53,998 nt of DNA from GCA-020352575 sp964600365 (GCA_964600365.1 CAZRJG010000010.1:1-53998), one strand, 5' to 3'; counted from the first letter of the stretch, positions 40,139 through 48,212 are shown. Numbers and translations: made by a program. Notes: a model not told the origin generated them from the letters alone.

Positions 40139-42076
40139 CTACTCCAGGAACTCCTTCACCCGCGCAGCCACCTGCTCGGGCGTGAAGCCGAACTCCTCGG
40201 CAAGTACCTCTGCGGGTGCGGAGGCACCGAAACGGTCCATCCCGATGATGAGGCCGTCGTCGCCGACCCACCGTTCCCAGCCGAATGTGCCGGCCGCCTC
40301 GATGGCGACCCGGGGCCTCGGGCCGAGGATTCCCTGTCGGGTAGCTGGCGCTTGCGCTGCGAAGAGCTCCCACGAGGGCATTGAGACGACCTGCGCTTCG
40401 ATGCCCCCCGCAGCCAGCAACTCGGCGGCCTCGAGGGCGAGCGCGACCTCTGACCCGCTGGCGAGGAGGGAGACGTCCTCGCCAGGGCGAAGGACGTACG
40501 CACCCCTGGCCACGGTGCCCGTGGGACGGTCGAGAGTGGGAACATTCTGGCGGGTGAGCACCAGCGCCGTAGGGCCGTTCCGCCGGTTGATGGCCACCTC
40601 CCACGCCTCGAGCGTCTCCCCGGCGTCGGCCGGTCGGATCGTCACGAGTCCGGGCACGGCCCTGAGTGACGCGAGGTGCTCGATGGGCTGATGGGTCGGG
40701 CCGTCCTCGCCCACGAAGAACGAGTCATGCGTGAACACCCAGATCGAAGGGATCCCCATGAGGGCCGAGAGCCTGAGCGCGGGGCGGAGGTAGTCGGCGA
40801 ACACGAAGAACGTCGCGGCGTAGGGCGTGAGCCCGCCGTGGATCGCCATGCCGTTCACGATTGCGCCCATCGCGTGCTCGCGGATCCCGAAGTGGATGTT
40901 CCGCCCTGATCGGTTGTCGTGGGAGAACGACCCGCTCGCCGAGATCTTCGTCTTGTTGGAGGCCACGAGATCGGCGGACCCGCCGATGAACGAAGGGACC
41001 CGTTCGGCGATCTGGTCGAAGAGCGCGCCACTCGCCGAGCGGGTGGCAACCGATGCGGGGAAGCCGGGGTTGTCGAGCGAGACGGGGCGTGGGTGGTAGT
41101 GGTCATCCCACTCCGTGGCCAACTCGGCGTCCTCGCCGAACGCAGCCGTGCGGCGTTCGGCCCACTCGGCGTTCGCCTCCCTGCCCCGCTGTAGGGAGGC
41201 CGAGAAGAAGCCGTAGACCTCGTCGGGTACGACAAAGGGTGCGTGGGGCCACCCGATCGCCTCCTTCGTGAGGGCGATCTCGTCATCCCCCAGCGGCGAT
41301 CCGTGGGAGGCCGACGTGTCCTGCTTGTTCGGACTCCCGTGGGCGATGTGGGTCCGGGCGATGACGAGGGACGGGCGATCCGACTCCGCGATCGACGCTT
41401 CGAGCGCCTGGTCGAGCGCGGCGTGGTCGTGGCCGTCGACGGTGATCGTCTGCCATCCCATCGACGCGAACTTGTGGGCGACGTCCTCGGAGAAGGTGAG
41501 GTCGGTGGAGCCGTCGATCGAGATGTCGTTGTCGTCGTAGAGGTAGACGAGTCGGCCGAGTCGGAGATGGCCTGCGAGTGAAGCCGCCTCCTGGGCCACC
41601 CCCTCCATGAGATCCCCGTCGGACACGAAGGCGAAGGTGCGGTGGTCCACGAGCTCGGGACCGAACTCCGAGCGGAGGTGCTCCTCGGCGATGGCCATAC
41701 CGACACCGGTGGCGAACCCCTGGCCCAGTGGACCCGTCGTGGTCTCGATGCCGAGGCGGTGGTTGATCTCGGGATGCCCGGCCGTGTGGGACCCCCACTG
41801 GCGGAAGGTCTTGAGGTCATCGATGCCGATCGGGAAGCCGGACAGGTGGAGGAGGGAGTAGAGGAGCATCGACGCGTGGCCGTTGGAGAGGATGAGGCGA
41901 TCCCGGTCGGGCCAGGTCGGGTCACTGGGATCGACCTTCAGGAACTTCGACCACAACACGACGGCCATGTCGGCCATGCCCATGGGCGCCCCCGGGTGCC
42001 CCGAGTCGGCGCGTTGGACGGAATCGATGGAGAGCGCCTTGACGGCGTTGACGGCGAGTCTGGCGAGGTTGGGCAT
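40139..42076 (-). CDS. tkt: Transketolase
   Basis: A 645-aa thiamine-diphosphate enzyme exchanging two-carbon units in the pentose-phosphate pathway. It has LSIDSVQRADSGHPGAPMGMA, LSNGHASMLLYSLLHL, HPEINHRLGIETTTGPLGQG, the TPP motif with SDGDLMEGVAQEAASLAGHL and YDDNDISIDGST, IAHGSPNKQDTSASHGSPLG, and the C-terminal FGIREHAMGAIVNGMAIHGG and HDSFFVGEDGPTHQPIEHLA. Length is usual. TAGCCT (42089-42084) lies 7 nt before the ATG, so it is probably leaderless. It diverges from the small Cys/His gene across a set of 11-bp repeats, and a pentose-phosphate partner (6-phosphogluconolactonase) lies 8 kb away. Confidence 0.95.
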   Translation of the reverse strand: MPNLARLAVNAVKALSIDSVQRADSGHPGAPMGMADMAVVLWSKFLKVDPSDPTWPDRDRLILSNGHASMLLYSLLHLSGFPIGIDDLKTFRQWGSHTAGHPEINHRLGIETTTGPLGQGFATGVGMAIAEEHLRSEFGPELVDHRTFAFVSDGDLMEGVAQEAASLAGHLRLGRLVYLYDDNDISIDGSTDLTFSEDVAHKFASMGWQTITVDGHDHAALDQALEASIAESDRPSLVIARTHIAHGSPNKQDTSASHGSPLGDDEIALTKEAIGWPHAPFVVPDEVYGFFSASLQRGREANAEWAERRTAAFGEDAELATEWDDHYHPRPVSLDNPGFPASVATRSASGALFDQIAERVPSFIGGSADLVASNKTKISASGSFSHDNRSGRNIHFGIREHAMGAIVNGMAIHGGLTPYAATFFVFADYLRPALRLSALMGIPSIWVFTHDSFFVGEDGPTHQPIEHLASLRAVPGLVTIRPADAGETLEAWEVAINRRNGPTALVLTRQNVPTLDRPTGTVARGAYVLRPGEDVSLLASGSEVALALEAAELLAAGGIEAQVVSMPSWELFAAQAPATRQGILGPRPRVAIEAAGTFGWERWVGDDGLIIGMDRFGASAPAEVLAEEFGFTPEQVAARVKEFLE

Positions 42077-42120
42077 GGGGGAGAGGCTATCGCGCGAATG
42101 CCCGGAGTCCCGAACCGGGT

Positions 42121-42164
42121 CTTAGGTGATTCTTAGACACCGTTCAGAAGTCTCTCATCCGCAT
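42121..42164. promoter_or_regulatory. Four 11-bp-phased direct repeats (CTTAG-type)
   Basis: CTTAG (42121), CTTAG (42132), TTCAG (42143) and CTCAT (42154) start at exact 11-nt intervals. This is the pattern bound by OmpR/PhoB-type response regulators as tandem dimers. They lie just upstream of, and overlap, the expected -35 of the small Cys/His gene, and about 40 bp upstream of the transketolase start on the other strand. Confidence 0.5.
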
Positions 42165-42245
42165 CCCGGACCATAAGGGTGTGCAATGGCCCAAGAGGCC
42201 GCGATCGACCCCCCGGAAACGGGGGCCGACCGAAGGACAACGACG

Positions 42246-42440
42246 ATGGAATACACCTTGAAGGGTGCACAGCCCGTCGGTATGCCCCGCCGCTCCCGCA
42301 CCTACGGTCGCGGGAGGGTGTGCTCCGAATCAGGCTGCCCCACCCGACTCTCCCAGTACAACAAGCGTGACACGTGTTCGGTCCACACCGAGGTGATCTT
42401 CCCCCGCCTGCGGGGCCACACGAAGCACCTCAAGGAGTAG
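42246..42440 (+). CDS. Small Cys/His (probable zinc-binding) protein
   Basis: A 64-aa basic protein with the pattern C-x4-C (VCSESGCPTRLSQYN) and C-x2-H (DTCSVHTE), a likely single zinc site, and a conserved-looking LSQYN motif. Short proteins with this CxxxxCxTxLSxYN...CxxH pattern occur in actinobacteria, with no function known to me. AAGGA is 8 nt before this ATG. An in-frame ATG at 42186 would add 20 residues and sits 6 nt after TAAGGG, an imperfect -10, so a longer leaderless form is possible. A strong hairpin follows. Confidence 0.7.
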   Translation: MEYTLKGAQPVGMPRRSRTYGRGRVCSESGCPTRLSQYNKRDTCSVHTEVIFPRLRGHTKHLKE

Positions 42441-42524
42441 GTGCCACACAGATCGCGGCGGGGCGCGGTTGCTCCTTCCCTCCTCCCTGACCGACAGCGG
42501 TCATTCCAACCCCCGCCCGAGCGG

Positions 42525-42552
42525 ACGGCGCCGGTCCCCCGACCGGCGCCGT
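42525..42552 (+). terminator. Terminator-like hairpin after the small Cys/His gene
   Basis: Perfect 12-nt arms (42525-42536 and 42541-42552) enclose a CCCC loop, 85 nt past the stop and before the response-regulator promoter. No U-tract is present. Confidence 0.6.
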
Positions 42553-42577
42553 TCCGTGTCGGCAGTGCTGAGGCCGA

Positions 42578-42594
42578 TACGCTTCCTCCGACCC
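42578..42594 (+). promoter_or_regulatory. -10 element of the two-component operon
   Basis: TACGCT (42578-42583) is the only TANNNT in this gap and would start RNA a few nt before the mini-ORF at 42595. Confidence 0.4.
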
Positions 42595-42636
42595 ATGAAC
42601 GAGATGCCACCCACACGCACAGGCCTTCCCGCATGA
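42595..42636 (+). CDS. 13-codon leader ORF overlapping the response regulator start
   Basis: ATG at 42595 opens MNEMPPTRTGLPA and its TGA forms ATGA with the response-regulator ATG at 42633. The regulator gene has no Shine-Dalgarno sequence of its own, so ribosomes finishing this near-leaderless mini-ORF could re-initiate at the overlap. Coding status is inferred from position only. Confidence 0.4.
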   Translation: MNEMPPTRTGLPA

Positions 42637-43313
42637 CCGCCGTACTCATCGTCGAAGACGACAAGGGCGTGCGCGAGTCGCTGGCGCGTGCCCTCCGTTA
42701 CGAGGGGTACGACGTCGAGTCGGCGCCCGATGGCATCGAGGCGATGCAGGTCCTCGACCGGGTCGGCGTCGATGTCATCGTCCTCGACGTGATGATGCCG
42801 GTGATGGACGGACTCGAGGTGTGTCGCCGGATCCGGACGAGGGGCGACACGACTCCGGTGCTCATGCTCACTGCGCGCCACGAGGTGAGCGATCGTGTGG
42901 CCGGACTCGACGCCGGGGCTGACGACTACCTCGTGAAGCCATTCGCGCTCGACGAACTCTTCGCCCGCCTACGTGCACTGCTGCGGCGCCACGAAGGCCC
43001 CGACGGCGAGGCCACCGTGGTCGAGGCCCACGGACTGCGCATGGACGTCGCCACACGCCAGGTGTGGCGAGGTGAGCGCGTCCTCGACCTCACGAAGACG
43101 GAGTTCGACCTGCTCCACCTCCTTCTCTCGAATGCGGGGGTGGTCCTCACGAGGGCCCAGATCTACGAGGACATCTGGGGCTTCGACTTCGAATCCAGTT
43201 CCAACTCGTTGGACGTGTACATCGGCTACCTGCGCCGCAAGACAGAGGAGCAGGGCGAGGCCCGCCTCATCCAGACGGTGCGCGGTGTCGGATACGTGCT
43301 GAGGCCTGCATGA
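42633..43313 (+). CDS. OmpR/PhoB-family response regulator
   Basis: A 226-aa regulator. The receiver domain has acidic residues in VLIVEDDKGVRE, phospho-acceptor Asp52 in VIVLDVMMPVMDG, switch Thr80 and Lys102 in DDYLVKPFA. The C-terminal winged helix (about 130-225) shows LTKTEFDLLHLLLSNAGVVLTRAQIYEDIWG and a recognition stretch SNSLDVYIGYLRRK. It would be phosphorylated by the histidine kinase encoded next and bind tandem 11-bp repeats; such repeats lie 470 bp upstream. Start set by homology and the ATGA overlap with a leader ORF. Resembles MprA-type regulators; regulon unknown. Confidence 0.92.
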   Translation: MTAVLIVEDDKGVRESLARALRYEGYDVESAPDGIEAMQVLDRVGVDVIVLDVMMPVMDGLEVCRRIRTRGDTTPVLMLTARHEVSDRVAGLDAGADDYLVKPFALDELFARLRALLRRHEGPDGEATVVEAHGLRMDVATRQVWRGERVLDLTKTEFDLLHLLLSNAGVVLTRAQIYEDIWGFDFESSSNSLDVYIGYLRRKTEEQGEARLIQTVRGVGYVLRPA

Positions 43314-44656
43314 CCCTTCGATGGCGATTGGCGCTCGTGTTGGCTGCGTCGGTGTTCTTCGCCTTCTTCGTGGCCTCGGGCGCTGCGTTCGTGGCCACCC
43401 AGGGCATCCTCGTGCGCTCGCTCGAGACCACGATCCTCGATCGGGCGACGACGATCTCCTCCATCGAGAACCCCTACATAGCCCAGCGGTCGCTTGCGAG
43501 GGAGGGAGGCCCTGAGTCGCTCATCGGTGACCAGTTCGCCATCCAGGTGCTGAATCGGCGCGGCCAGTCCGCGCTCGTCACCGGTCTCGAAGCCGAGATC
43601 CCGATCGAGCCGAGGGATCGGGCGATCGCCCAGCTGGGAGGGGTGGCGGTGAAGTGGTCGTTCGAGCACGATGGGGAGCGGTACCTGGCGGTCACGGCGC
43701 CGTACCCCGGCGTGGGTGCCGTCCAGGTCGCCGGCTCCACGGCTCGGATCGACGCCAATCTGAATGCCCTGCGGTCGAACCTCTGGAGGTTCGGCCTCTT
43801 CGCCGCGGCTGCCGCGGCACTCGTCGGCGCGGCGATTGCCACACGGATCGCCAAGCCGGTCGCCGAGCTCACGGAGATCTCTGAGGAGATCACCTCGACG
43901 GGCCGGCTCGATCGTCAGATCGAGACGGAGAGGGACGACGAGATCGGGCGGCTCGCCCGGTCGTTCAACCGGATGGTCCGCTCACTTGCGCTGAGTCGGG
44001 AGCAGCAGCACCGCTTGGTGCAAGATGCCTCTCACGAGCTCCGCACCCCGCTCACCTCCCTCCGGACGAACGTGGAGGTGCTGCGACGAGCGCGGTCGAT
44101 CGATGCGGAGGAACGGGAGCAACTCCTCGGGGACATCAATGTCGAGCTGGTCGAGCTCTCAGAGCTGGTCGGGGAGTTGGTCGAGCTCGCAACGGACCAG
44201 CACACAGCGGAGGTCGCCGAGCGTGTCCAACTCCATGAAGTGGTGGCCTCGGCGGTGGATCGCTTCGCCCGACGCCACGGGCGAGAGGTGCGCACCGACC
44301 TCGAGGCGAGCACCCTGCTGGGTCGTCCCGGCATGCTCGATCGGGCGGTGACGAACCTGCTCGAGAACGCCCACAAGTGGGGCCCGATCGGCTCCCCGGT
44401 CGAGGTGCGCCTCGCCGATGGGCGTCTTACGGTGGCCGACCATGGCCCCGGCATCCCCCGCGAGGAGCGAGAGCGCGTCTGGAACCGCTTCTACCGCACC
44501 GATGACGCCCGCACGATGCAGGGGTCCGGCCTCGGCCTCGCCATCGTCCGCCACATCGTGGAGACCCACGCGGGCAGTGTCTTCGTCGAAGAGGGCGAGG
44601 ACGGTGGAGCGGTGGTGGGCTTCCGGTTGCCGGGCGTCGAGCCGGTCGCGACCTAG
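43310..44656 (+). CDS. Membrane sensor histidine kinase
   Basis: A 448-aa HisKA kinase paired with the preceding regulator (4-nt ATGA overlap). TM1 (about 8-32), an extracytoplasmic sensor of about 120 residues, TM2 (about 160-180), a HAMP linker, then the phospho-acceptor His in LVQDASHELRTPLTSLRTNVE (about 243). N-box NLLENAHKWG, G1 DHGPGIP, F-box RFYRTDDA and G2 GSGLGLAIVRHIV complete the ATPase. The signal is unknown; architecture is MprB/CutS-like. Confidence 0.92.
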   Translation: MTLRWRLALVLAASVFFAFFVASGAAFVATQGILVRSLETTILDRATTISSIENPYIAQRSLAREGGPESLIGDQFAIQVLNRRGQSALVTGLEAEIPIEPRDRAIAQLGGVAVKWSFEHDGERYLAVTAPYPGVGAVQVAGSTARIDANLNALRSNLWRFGLFAAAAAALVGAAIATRIAKPVAELTEISEEITSTGRLDRQIETERDDEIGRLARSFNRMVRSLALSREQQHRLVQDASHELRTPLTSLRTNVEVLRRARSIDAEEREQLLGDINVELVELSELVGELVELATDQHTAEVAERVQLHEVVASAVDRFARRHGREVRTDLEASTLLGRPGMLDRAVTNLLENAHKWGPIGSPVEVRLADGRLTVADHGPGIPREERERVWNRFYRTDDARTMQGSGLGLAIVRHIVETHAGSVFVEEGEDGGAVVGFRLPGVEPVAT

Positions 44657-44743
44657 ACGTTGGCGCAGTGCGCGGGTCCGGGCCTCGTGTTCCGCGCGCC
44701 GTCGGGTCACCCCCATACGCCCGTCCTCCCACGAGCAAGAAGC

Positions 44744-45483
44744 ATGTGCATGGACTTCAGCCCGACGGTCGTCCTCGCCACAGGGGCGTCGAGTGGCATC
44801 GGCGAGGCCACCGCCGAGCGGTTCGCGTCGTTCGGTGCGACGGCTGCGGGCAACTCGAGGAGCAGCGTCGAGGAAGGGCGCGCCGTCGCCGGCGGGATCG
44901 TCGAGTCCTACCACCACGCCGACATCGGCGATGAATAGGCCGTGCGCACGATGATCGACGAGGTGGCCAGGACCCACGGCCGCCTCGATGTCCTCACCAC
45001 CACGCCGGGACCAGGTCGGTGATCCCCACACCCACCTCGACGCGGTCACCGACGAGGCGTGGAACCGCATCCCCGGGGTGCACATCGTCGGCACCCGGTA
45101 TGCCGGTCGCGCCGCCATCCCCACCTCCGCCGGTCCGGCACCGGCTCCATCACTCCACTTCGATCACCGGATAGAACGCAGTGGGGAGCTGCCTCCCGTA
45201 CGCGGTGAGCAAGGCGGGCAACGACCAGATGACGGTCCTCCTGGCCAACGCCCTCGGACCCCAGGTGCGCGCGAACGCCGTGACGCCGGGCCTCGTGCGC
45301 ACTCCTTGGAGCACCGGGGAATGGGACGAGGCCGGCGCCGCGGTCGAGCGGACAGCCGCCATGCGTAGGGAAGCCGTGCCCGCGAACGTTGCCGAGGCAT
45401 GCGCACACCTTGCCGCGTCAACCTTCGTGACCGGCGAGGTCCTCATCGTGGACGGCGGCCACATGCTCGGTCGGTCGATCTGA
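44744..45483 (+). pseudogene. Decayed short-chain dehydrogenase/reductase gene
   Basis: Fragments of one SDR lie in order but in different frames. The NAD-binding start (VVLATGASSGIGEATAERFASFGA) is cut by a TAG at 44936-44938, then continues with MIDEVARTHGRLDVL. After about 45000 a shifted frame gives DPHTHLDAVTDEAWNRI. Another frame from about 45185 gives PYAVSKAGNDQMTVLLANALG (the catalytic Tyr-x3-Lys), then VRANAVTPGLVRTPW and a typical SDR C-terminus. At least one stop and two or more frameshifts make it non-functional. It lies between the kinase gene and the convergent peroxiredoxin-like gene. Confidence 0.85.
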
Positions 45484-45499
45484 CCGCGCACGCGGCCCT

Positions 45500-46192
45500 T
45501 CAGCGTTCCTCGAGCCGCCGGTGGAGGTCCTTCAGTGCGTCTATGTAGCGGTCCATCTCCTCCCCGAAGGCGATCGACTCCGCCTTCGCGGACTCCTTCG
45601 CCTCGGGGATCGCCCGAAGGCGCTGGTACATCGCGATCGCGGCGAACTTCGCTCCCCGGAAGTAGGGGACGAGGTCCAGGCGACCCATTGCGGCGGGGCC
45701 CGGTTCGGGGACGCCCGGCGTCACCACCTCTGCTTCCACCGGGCCGAGCCCGAGCGAGGTGGCGGCCGCCACGACGTCGTCCTCGGGGATCCTGTCGGCA
45801 TAGTCGCGACTCACCCAGCGCCACTCCTCCGCACCGTCGGGTCCGACGATGACGATCGCCGGGTAGGCGAGGTTTCGGCCGTCGTCGGGGTTGGCGAGGC
45901 CATAGGCGTCGATGGCGCCGGTTCTATCGGGATCACTCAGGAATGGGAACGGGAGGTCGAGCTTCTGGATCATCGCCGCGTGCTGCCCGGGGGAATCGAC
46001 GTCGATCGCGACGACCCTGGTACCCGCGGTGAGGAGTTCTCCGTACCGTGCCGCCAAGCTGACCAGCTGGCCGTTGCAGTACGGTCACCAGTCGCCGCGG
46101 AGGAACAGCAGGAGGGTCGCGCCGTCGCGGTGATCCGAGAGGGTCCAGGGGGTGCCGGCCTGGTCGAGCAGCGTGAAGTCGGGTGCGGGCAT
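45500..46192 (-). CDS. Peroxiredoxin-like redox protein, probable selenoprotein (in-frame TGA as Sec36)
   Basis: Read from ATG 46192 to the stop at 45500 this is 230 residues with a single in-frame TGA at 46087-46085. The frame reads FLRGDW-TGA-PYCNGQLV; family members of this AhpC/TSA thioredoxin-fold group have RGDWCPYC, so TGA replaces the first Cys of the CxxC motif (U36, C39). The 194 codons after the TGA stay open and continue the fold (VVAIDVDSPGQHAAM, LPFPFLSDPDRT, YPAIVIVGPDG). A SECIS-like hairpin follows the TGA directly. TAGGGT (46205-46200) lies 7 nt before the ATG. It follows the enoyl-CoA hydratase gene by 10 nt. Expected role: thiol/selenol reduction of peroxides or disulfides. 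A sequencing error or nonsense mutation is the alternative. Selenocysteine machinery is not in the window. Confidence 0.75.
46041..46087 (-). promoter_or_regulatory. Candidate bacterial SECIS element
   Basis: Starting at the TGA (46087-46085), a lower stem CCGUAC (46084-46079) pairs with GUACGG (46046-46041). An upper stem GCCAGCU (46071-46065) pairs with AGC, one bulged U, and UGGC (46060-46053), closing a GGUC tetraloop (46064-46061). The loop begins 20 nt after the UGA. Bacterial SECIS elements have a stem within the coding region and an apical loop with early G and GGU, about 16-37 nt from the UGA; Escherichia coli fdhF has GGUC at 18 nt plus a bulged U. Here the bulge is on the 3' side rather than the 5' side. 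Confidence 0.6.
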
Positions 46193-46202
46193 GGTCGGGA
46201 CC

Positions 46203-47000
46203 CTATCGTCGCCGGAAGTCGGGTGCTCGCTTCTCCACGAACGCCATCATCCCCTCCATGAACCCGGGGAGGTCGGGGAGCCGTCCGTTCTCGTCTCGCT
46301 CGACGTCGAGTTGCTCCTCGAAGGTGCGTGCCATGCCGCCATCGAGGATCGCACGGATCGAGCGGATCGCCTCTCTGTCGTAGGAGCCGAGTCGGGCTGC
46401 GAGCCCAGCGGCGGTCTCGGCGAGCGCGTCGTCGGGGACGCAGTCCCACACGAGGCCCCACTCCTTGGCAATGGGTGCGGAGAGGCGGTCCCCGAGCATC
46501 GTCAAGCCGCGGGCGCGCACCGGGCCGACGAGCCGTGGGAGGTGCCACGTCGAACCAACATCTGGCACGAGGGCCAGCTGGGGGCCGAACACCTGCACGA
46601 AGTACGCCGACTCGGCCGCGACCACGATGTCGCACGCAAGGGCGAGTCCGATCCCTCCGCCCGCAGCGACGCCGTTCACTGCGGCGACGGTGGGCTTCGA
46701 GGCGCCTGCGATTGCTCGGGCACAGGGGTTCCACCACTCCTCGAGCACCCAGGCGACGCCCTCGCCGAGCGTGAGTCCCTCCGGCCACCAGTTCCCGGCG
46801 GCGAGGTCGGCCCCGGCGCAGAACCCGCGGCCGGAACCCGTCAGCACGATGGCATCGACGCCATCATCTCGCTCCACCTCCTCCATTGCCCCGAGGAGGC
46901 CTCCGAGGAGCTCCCGATTCCCCGCGTTGAGGACCTCTGGCCGGTTGAGGGTGATCGTGGCGATTCCGCCGTTGACGGACGTGAGGACGGCGTCGGACAT
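46203..47000 (-). CDS. Enoyl-CoA hydratase/isomerase (crotonase family)
   Basis: A 265-aa crotonase. Visible are VNGGIATITLNRPEVLNAGNREL, the oxyanion-hole segments GRGFCAGADLAAG and VNGVAAGGGIGLALACD, and ALVPDVGSTWHLPRLVG, where Asp sits at the second catalytic-acid position as in PaaG/isomerase-type members. It hydrates or isomerises enoyl-CoA esters; the exact substrate is unknown. GGAG lies 6 nt before the ATG. Its promoter shares a palindromic -10 with the divergent MFS gene. The peroxiredoxin-like gene follows 10 nt after its stop. Confidence 0.9.
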   Translation of the reverse strand: MSDAVLTSVNGGIATITLNRPEVLNAGNRELLGGLLGAMEEVERDDGVDAIVLTGSGRGFCAGADLAAGNWWPEGLTLGEGVAWVLEEWWNPCARAIAGASKPTVAAVNGVAAGGGIGLALACDIVVAAESAYFVQVFGPQLALVPDVGSTWHLPRLVGPVRARGLTMLGDRLSAPIAKEWGLVWDCVPDDALAETAAGLAARLGSYDREAIRSIRAILDGGMARTFEEQLDVERDENGRLPDLPGFMEGMMAFVEKRAPDFRRR

Positions 47001-47034
47001 GGTCGGCTCCGTTCGCTGGGCGGACGAGGTGGCG

Positions 47035-47044
47035 ACGCTAGCGT
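47035..47044. promoter_or_regulatory. Palindromic shared -10 for the divergent hydratase and MFS genes
   Basis: ACGCTAGCGT (47035-47044) is a perfect 10-bp palindrome presenting TAGCGT on both strands. On the plus strand it is 7 nt before the MFS ATG (leaderless). On the minus strand it is 34 nt before the hydratase ATG, which has its own ribosome-binding site. Confidence 0.45.
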
Positions 47045-47051
47045 TCCGGCG

Positions 47052-48212
47052 ATGTCGCTGCCCTTCGTGCGGGATCGACGGACCCTCGTCCTCTATTCCT
47101 GCCTCCTCGCCTTCGGCCTTGCCATCCCGGCGCTCGGGCCGGCGGTGCCGGGACTCCGCGCCGACCTCGGCATCTCGCGGGCCGTCGTAGGACTTCATTT
47201 CACCGCGGGAGCCATGGGATCGGTGCTCGTCGGTCTGGTGGGGTCCCGTCTCGTGGCGAGGGTCGGGAGGCGCCGGATGCTCCTTGCGGGGCTCCTCGGC
47301 CTCGGCGTCGGTCCATTGGGCCTCGTGCTGGGCCCGTCGGCCGCGTGGACGATCACGGGGGCCTTCGTCTACGGCATGGGCGGGAACTTCGTCCTCCTCG
47401 TGGTGAACGCAGCGCTCTCGGATCACCACGGCGCCCATCGGCCCACGGCGCTCGCCGAGGCGTCGACGATCACGAGCATCGTCTTCATCATGCCCGGGCT
47501 CCTCATCGCAGGCCTCGAGGCGGCGGGGAGCTCGTGGCGTCTTGCCTTCCTCGCCCCGGCGTTGGCAGCGCTCGCGGTGCTCCGACCGGTCATGCGTGAG
47601 GACTTGCCCAAGGCCCCGCCTCCGGCGGTGGGGGAGGGGAGCCTCCTCCCCGGATTCGTCGCGGCGGTGGTAGCCCTGGCCCTCTCGATCGCCATCGAAT
47701 GGTCGATCGCCGGATGGTCGGCGGGCCATCTCGTGGATGCGGTGGGTGCCGACGTCGCGGTCGCGGCCCTGGGTCCGGGGTTGTTCTACGGCGCCGTGAC
47801 GGTGGGGCGCCTCACCGCGGTGCCCCTCACCAGGCGACTGCCGGAGGACCCGCTCCTCTGGTGGTCCCTCGGCCTCACGGTGCTGGGGTTCCCGCTCTTC
47901 TGGCTCGGCCCCTCCACAGGATGGGTCATGGCGGGAGTCGTCGTGTGCGGACTCGGTATCGCGAACCAGTTCCCCTTGCTCGCCTCCGTGATGTTCGCCC
48001 GTGCCCCCGGGCTCACCGACGCTGCGAGTTCCCGGATCGCCCTCGTCGGTGGCCTTGCTGTGATGATCGCCCCGCTCACGCTCGGGGCGTGGGCCGACGC
48101 CCGTGGTCTGTTCGAGGCGCTGTCCGGGGTGGCGCTGCTCATCGTGGTGTTCGCCGGTGCGATGCGGATGCTGCGAAGGCCACGAGCCATAGCCGGGAGC
48201 CTGTCGACGTGA
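47052..48212 (+). CDS. Major facilitator superfamily transporter
   Basis: A 386-aa MFS protein with about 12 membrane helices in two halves. The loop 2-3 signature reads GSRLVARVGRRRML, and a related basic motif (VPLTRRLPEDPLLW) appears in the second half. It starts at ATG 47052, the leaderless position after TAGCGT. It overlaps the start of pncB (GTGA), so niacin or a related NAD precursor is a reasonable substrate guess from context only. Confidence 0.88.
   Translation: MSLPFVRDRRTLVLYSCLLAFGLAIPALGPAVPGLRADLGISRAVVGLHFTAGAMGSVLVGLVGSRLVARVGRRRMLLAGLLGLGVGPLGLVLGPSAAWTITGAFVYGMGGNFVLLVVNAALSDHHGAHRPTALAEASTITSIVFIMPGLLIAGLEAAGSSWRLAFLAPALAALAVLRPVMREDLPKAPPPAVGEGSLLPGFVAAVVALALSIAIEWSIAGWSAGHLVDAVGADVAVAALGPGLFYGAVTVGRLTAVPLTRRLPEDPLLWWSLGLTVLGFPLFWLGPSTGWVMAGVVVCGLGIANQFPLLASVMFARAPGLTDAASSRIALVGGLAVMIAPLTLGAWADARGLFEALSGVALLIVVFAGAMRMLRRPRAIAGSLST

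Noticed and set aside
44744..45483. A second selenoprotein by TGA read-through in the SDR remnant
   Set aside because: The first interruption is TAG, and later parts need frame changes, so recoding cannot restore it.
45500..46057. Stand-alone 185-aa hypothetical protein ending the redoxin frame
   Set aside because: It starts inside a conserved thioredoxin fold without promoter or ribosome-binding site; reading through the TGA restores the family N-terminus and a fitting start.
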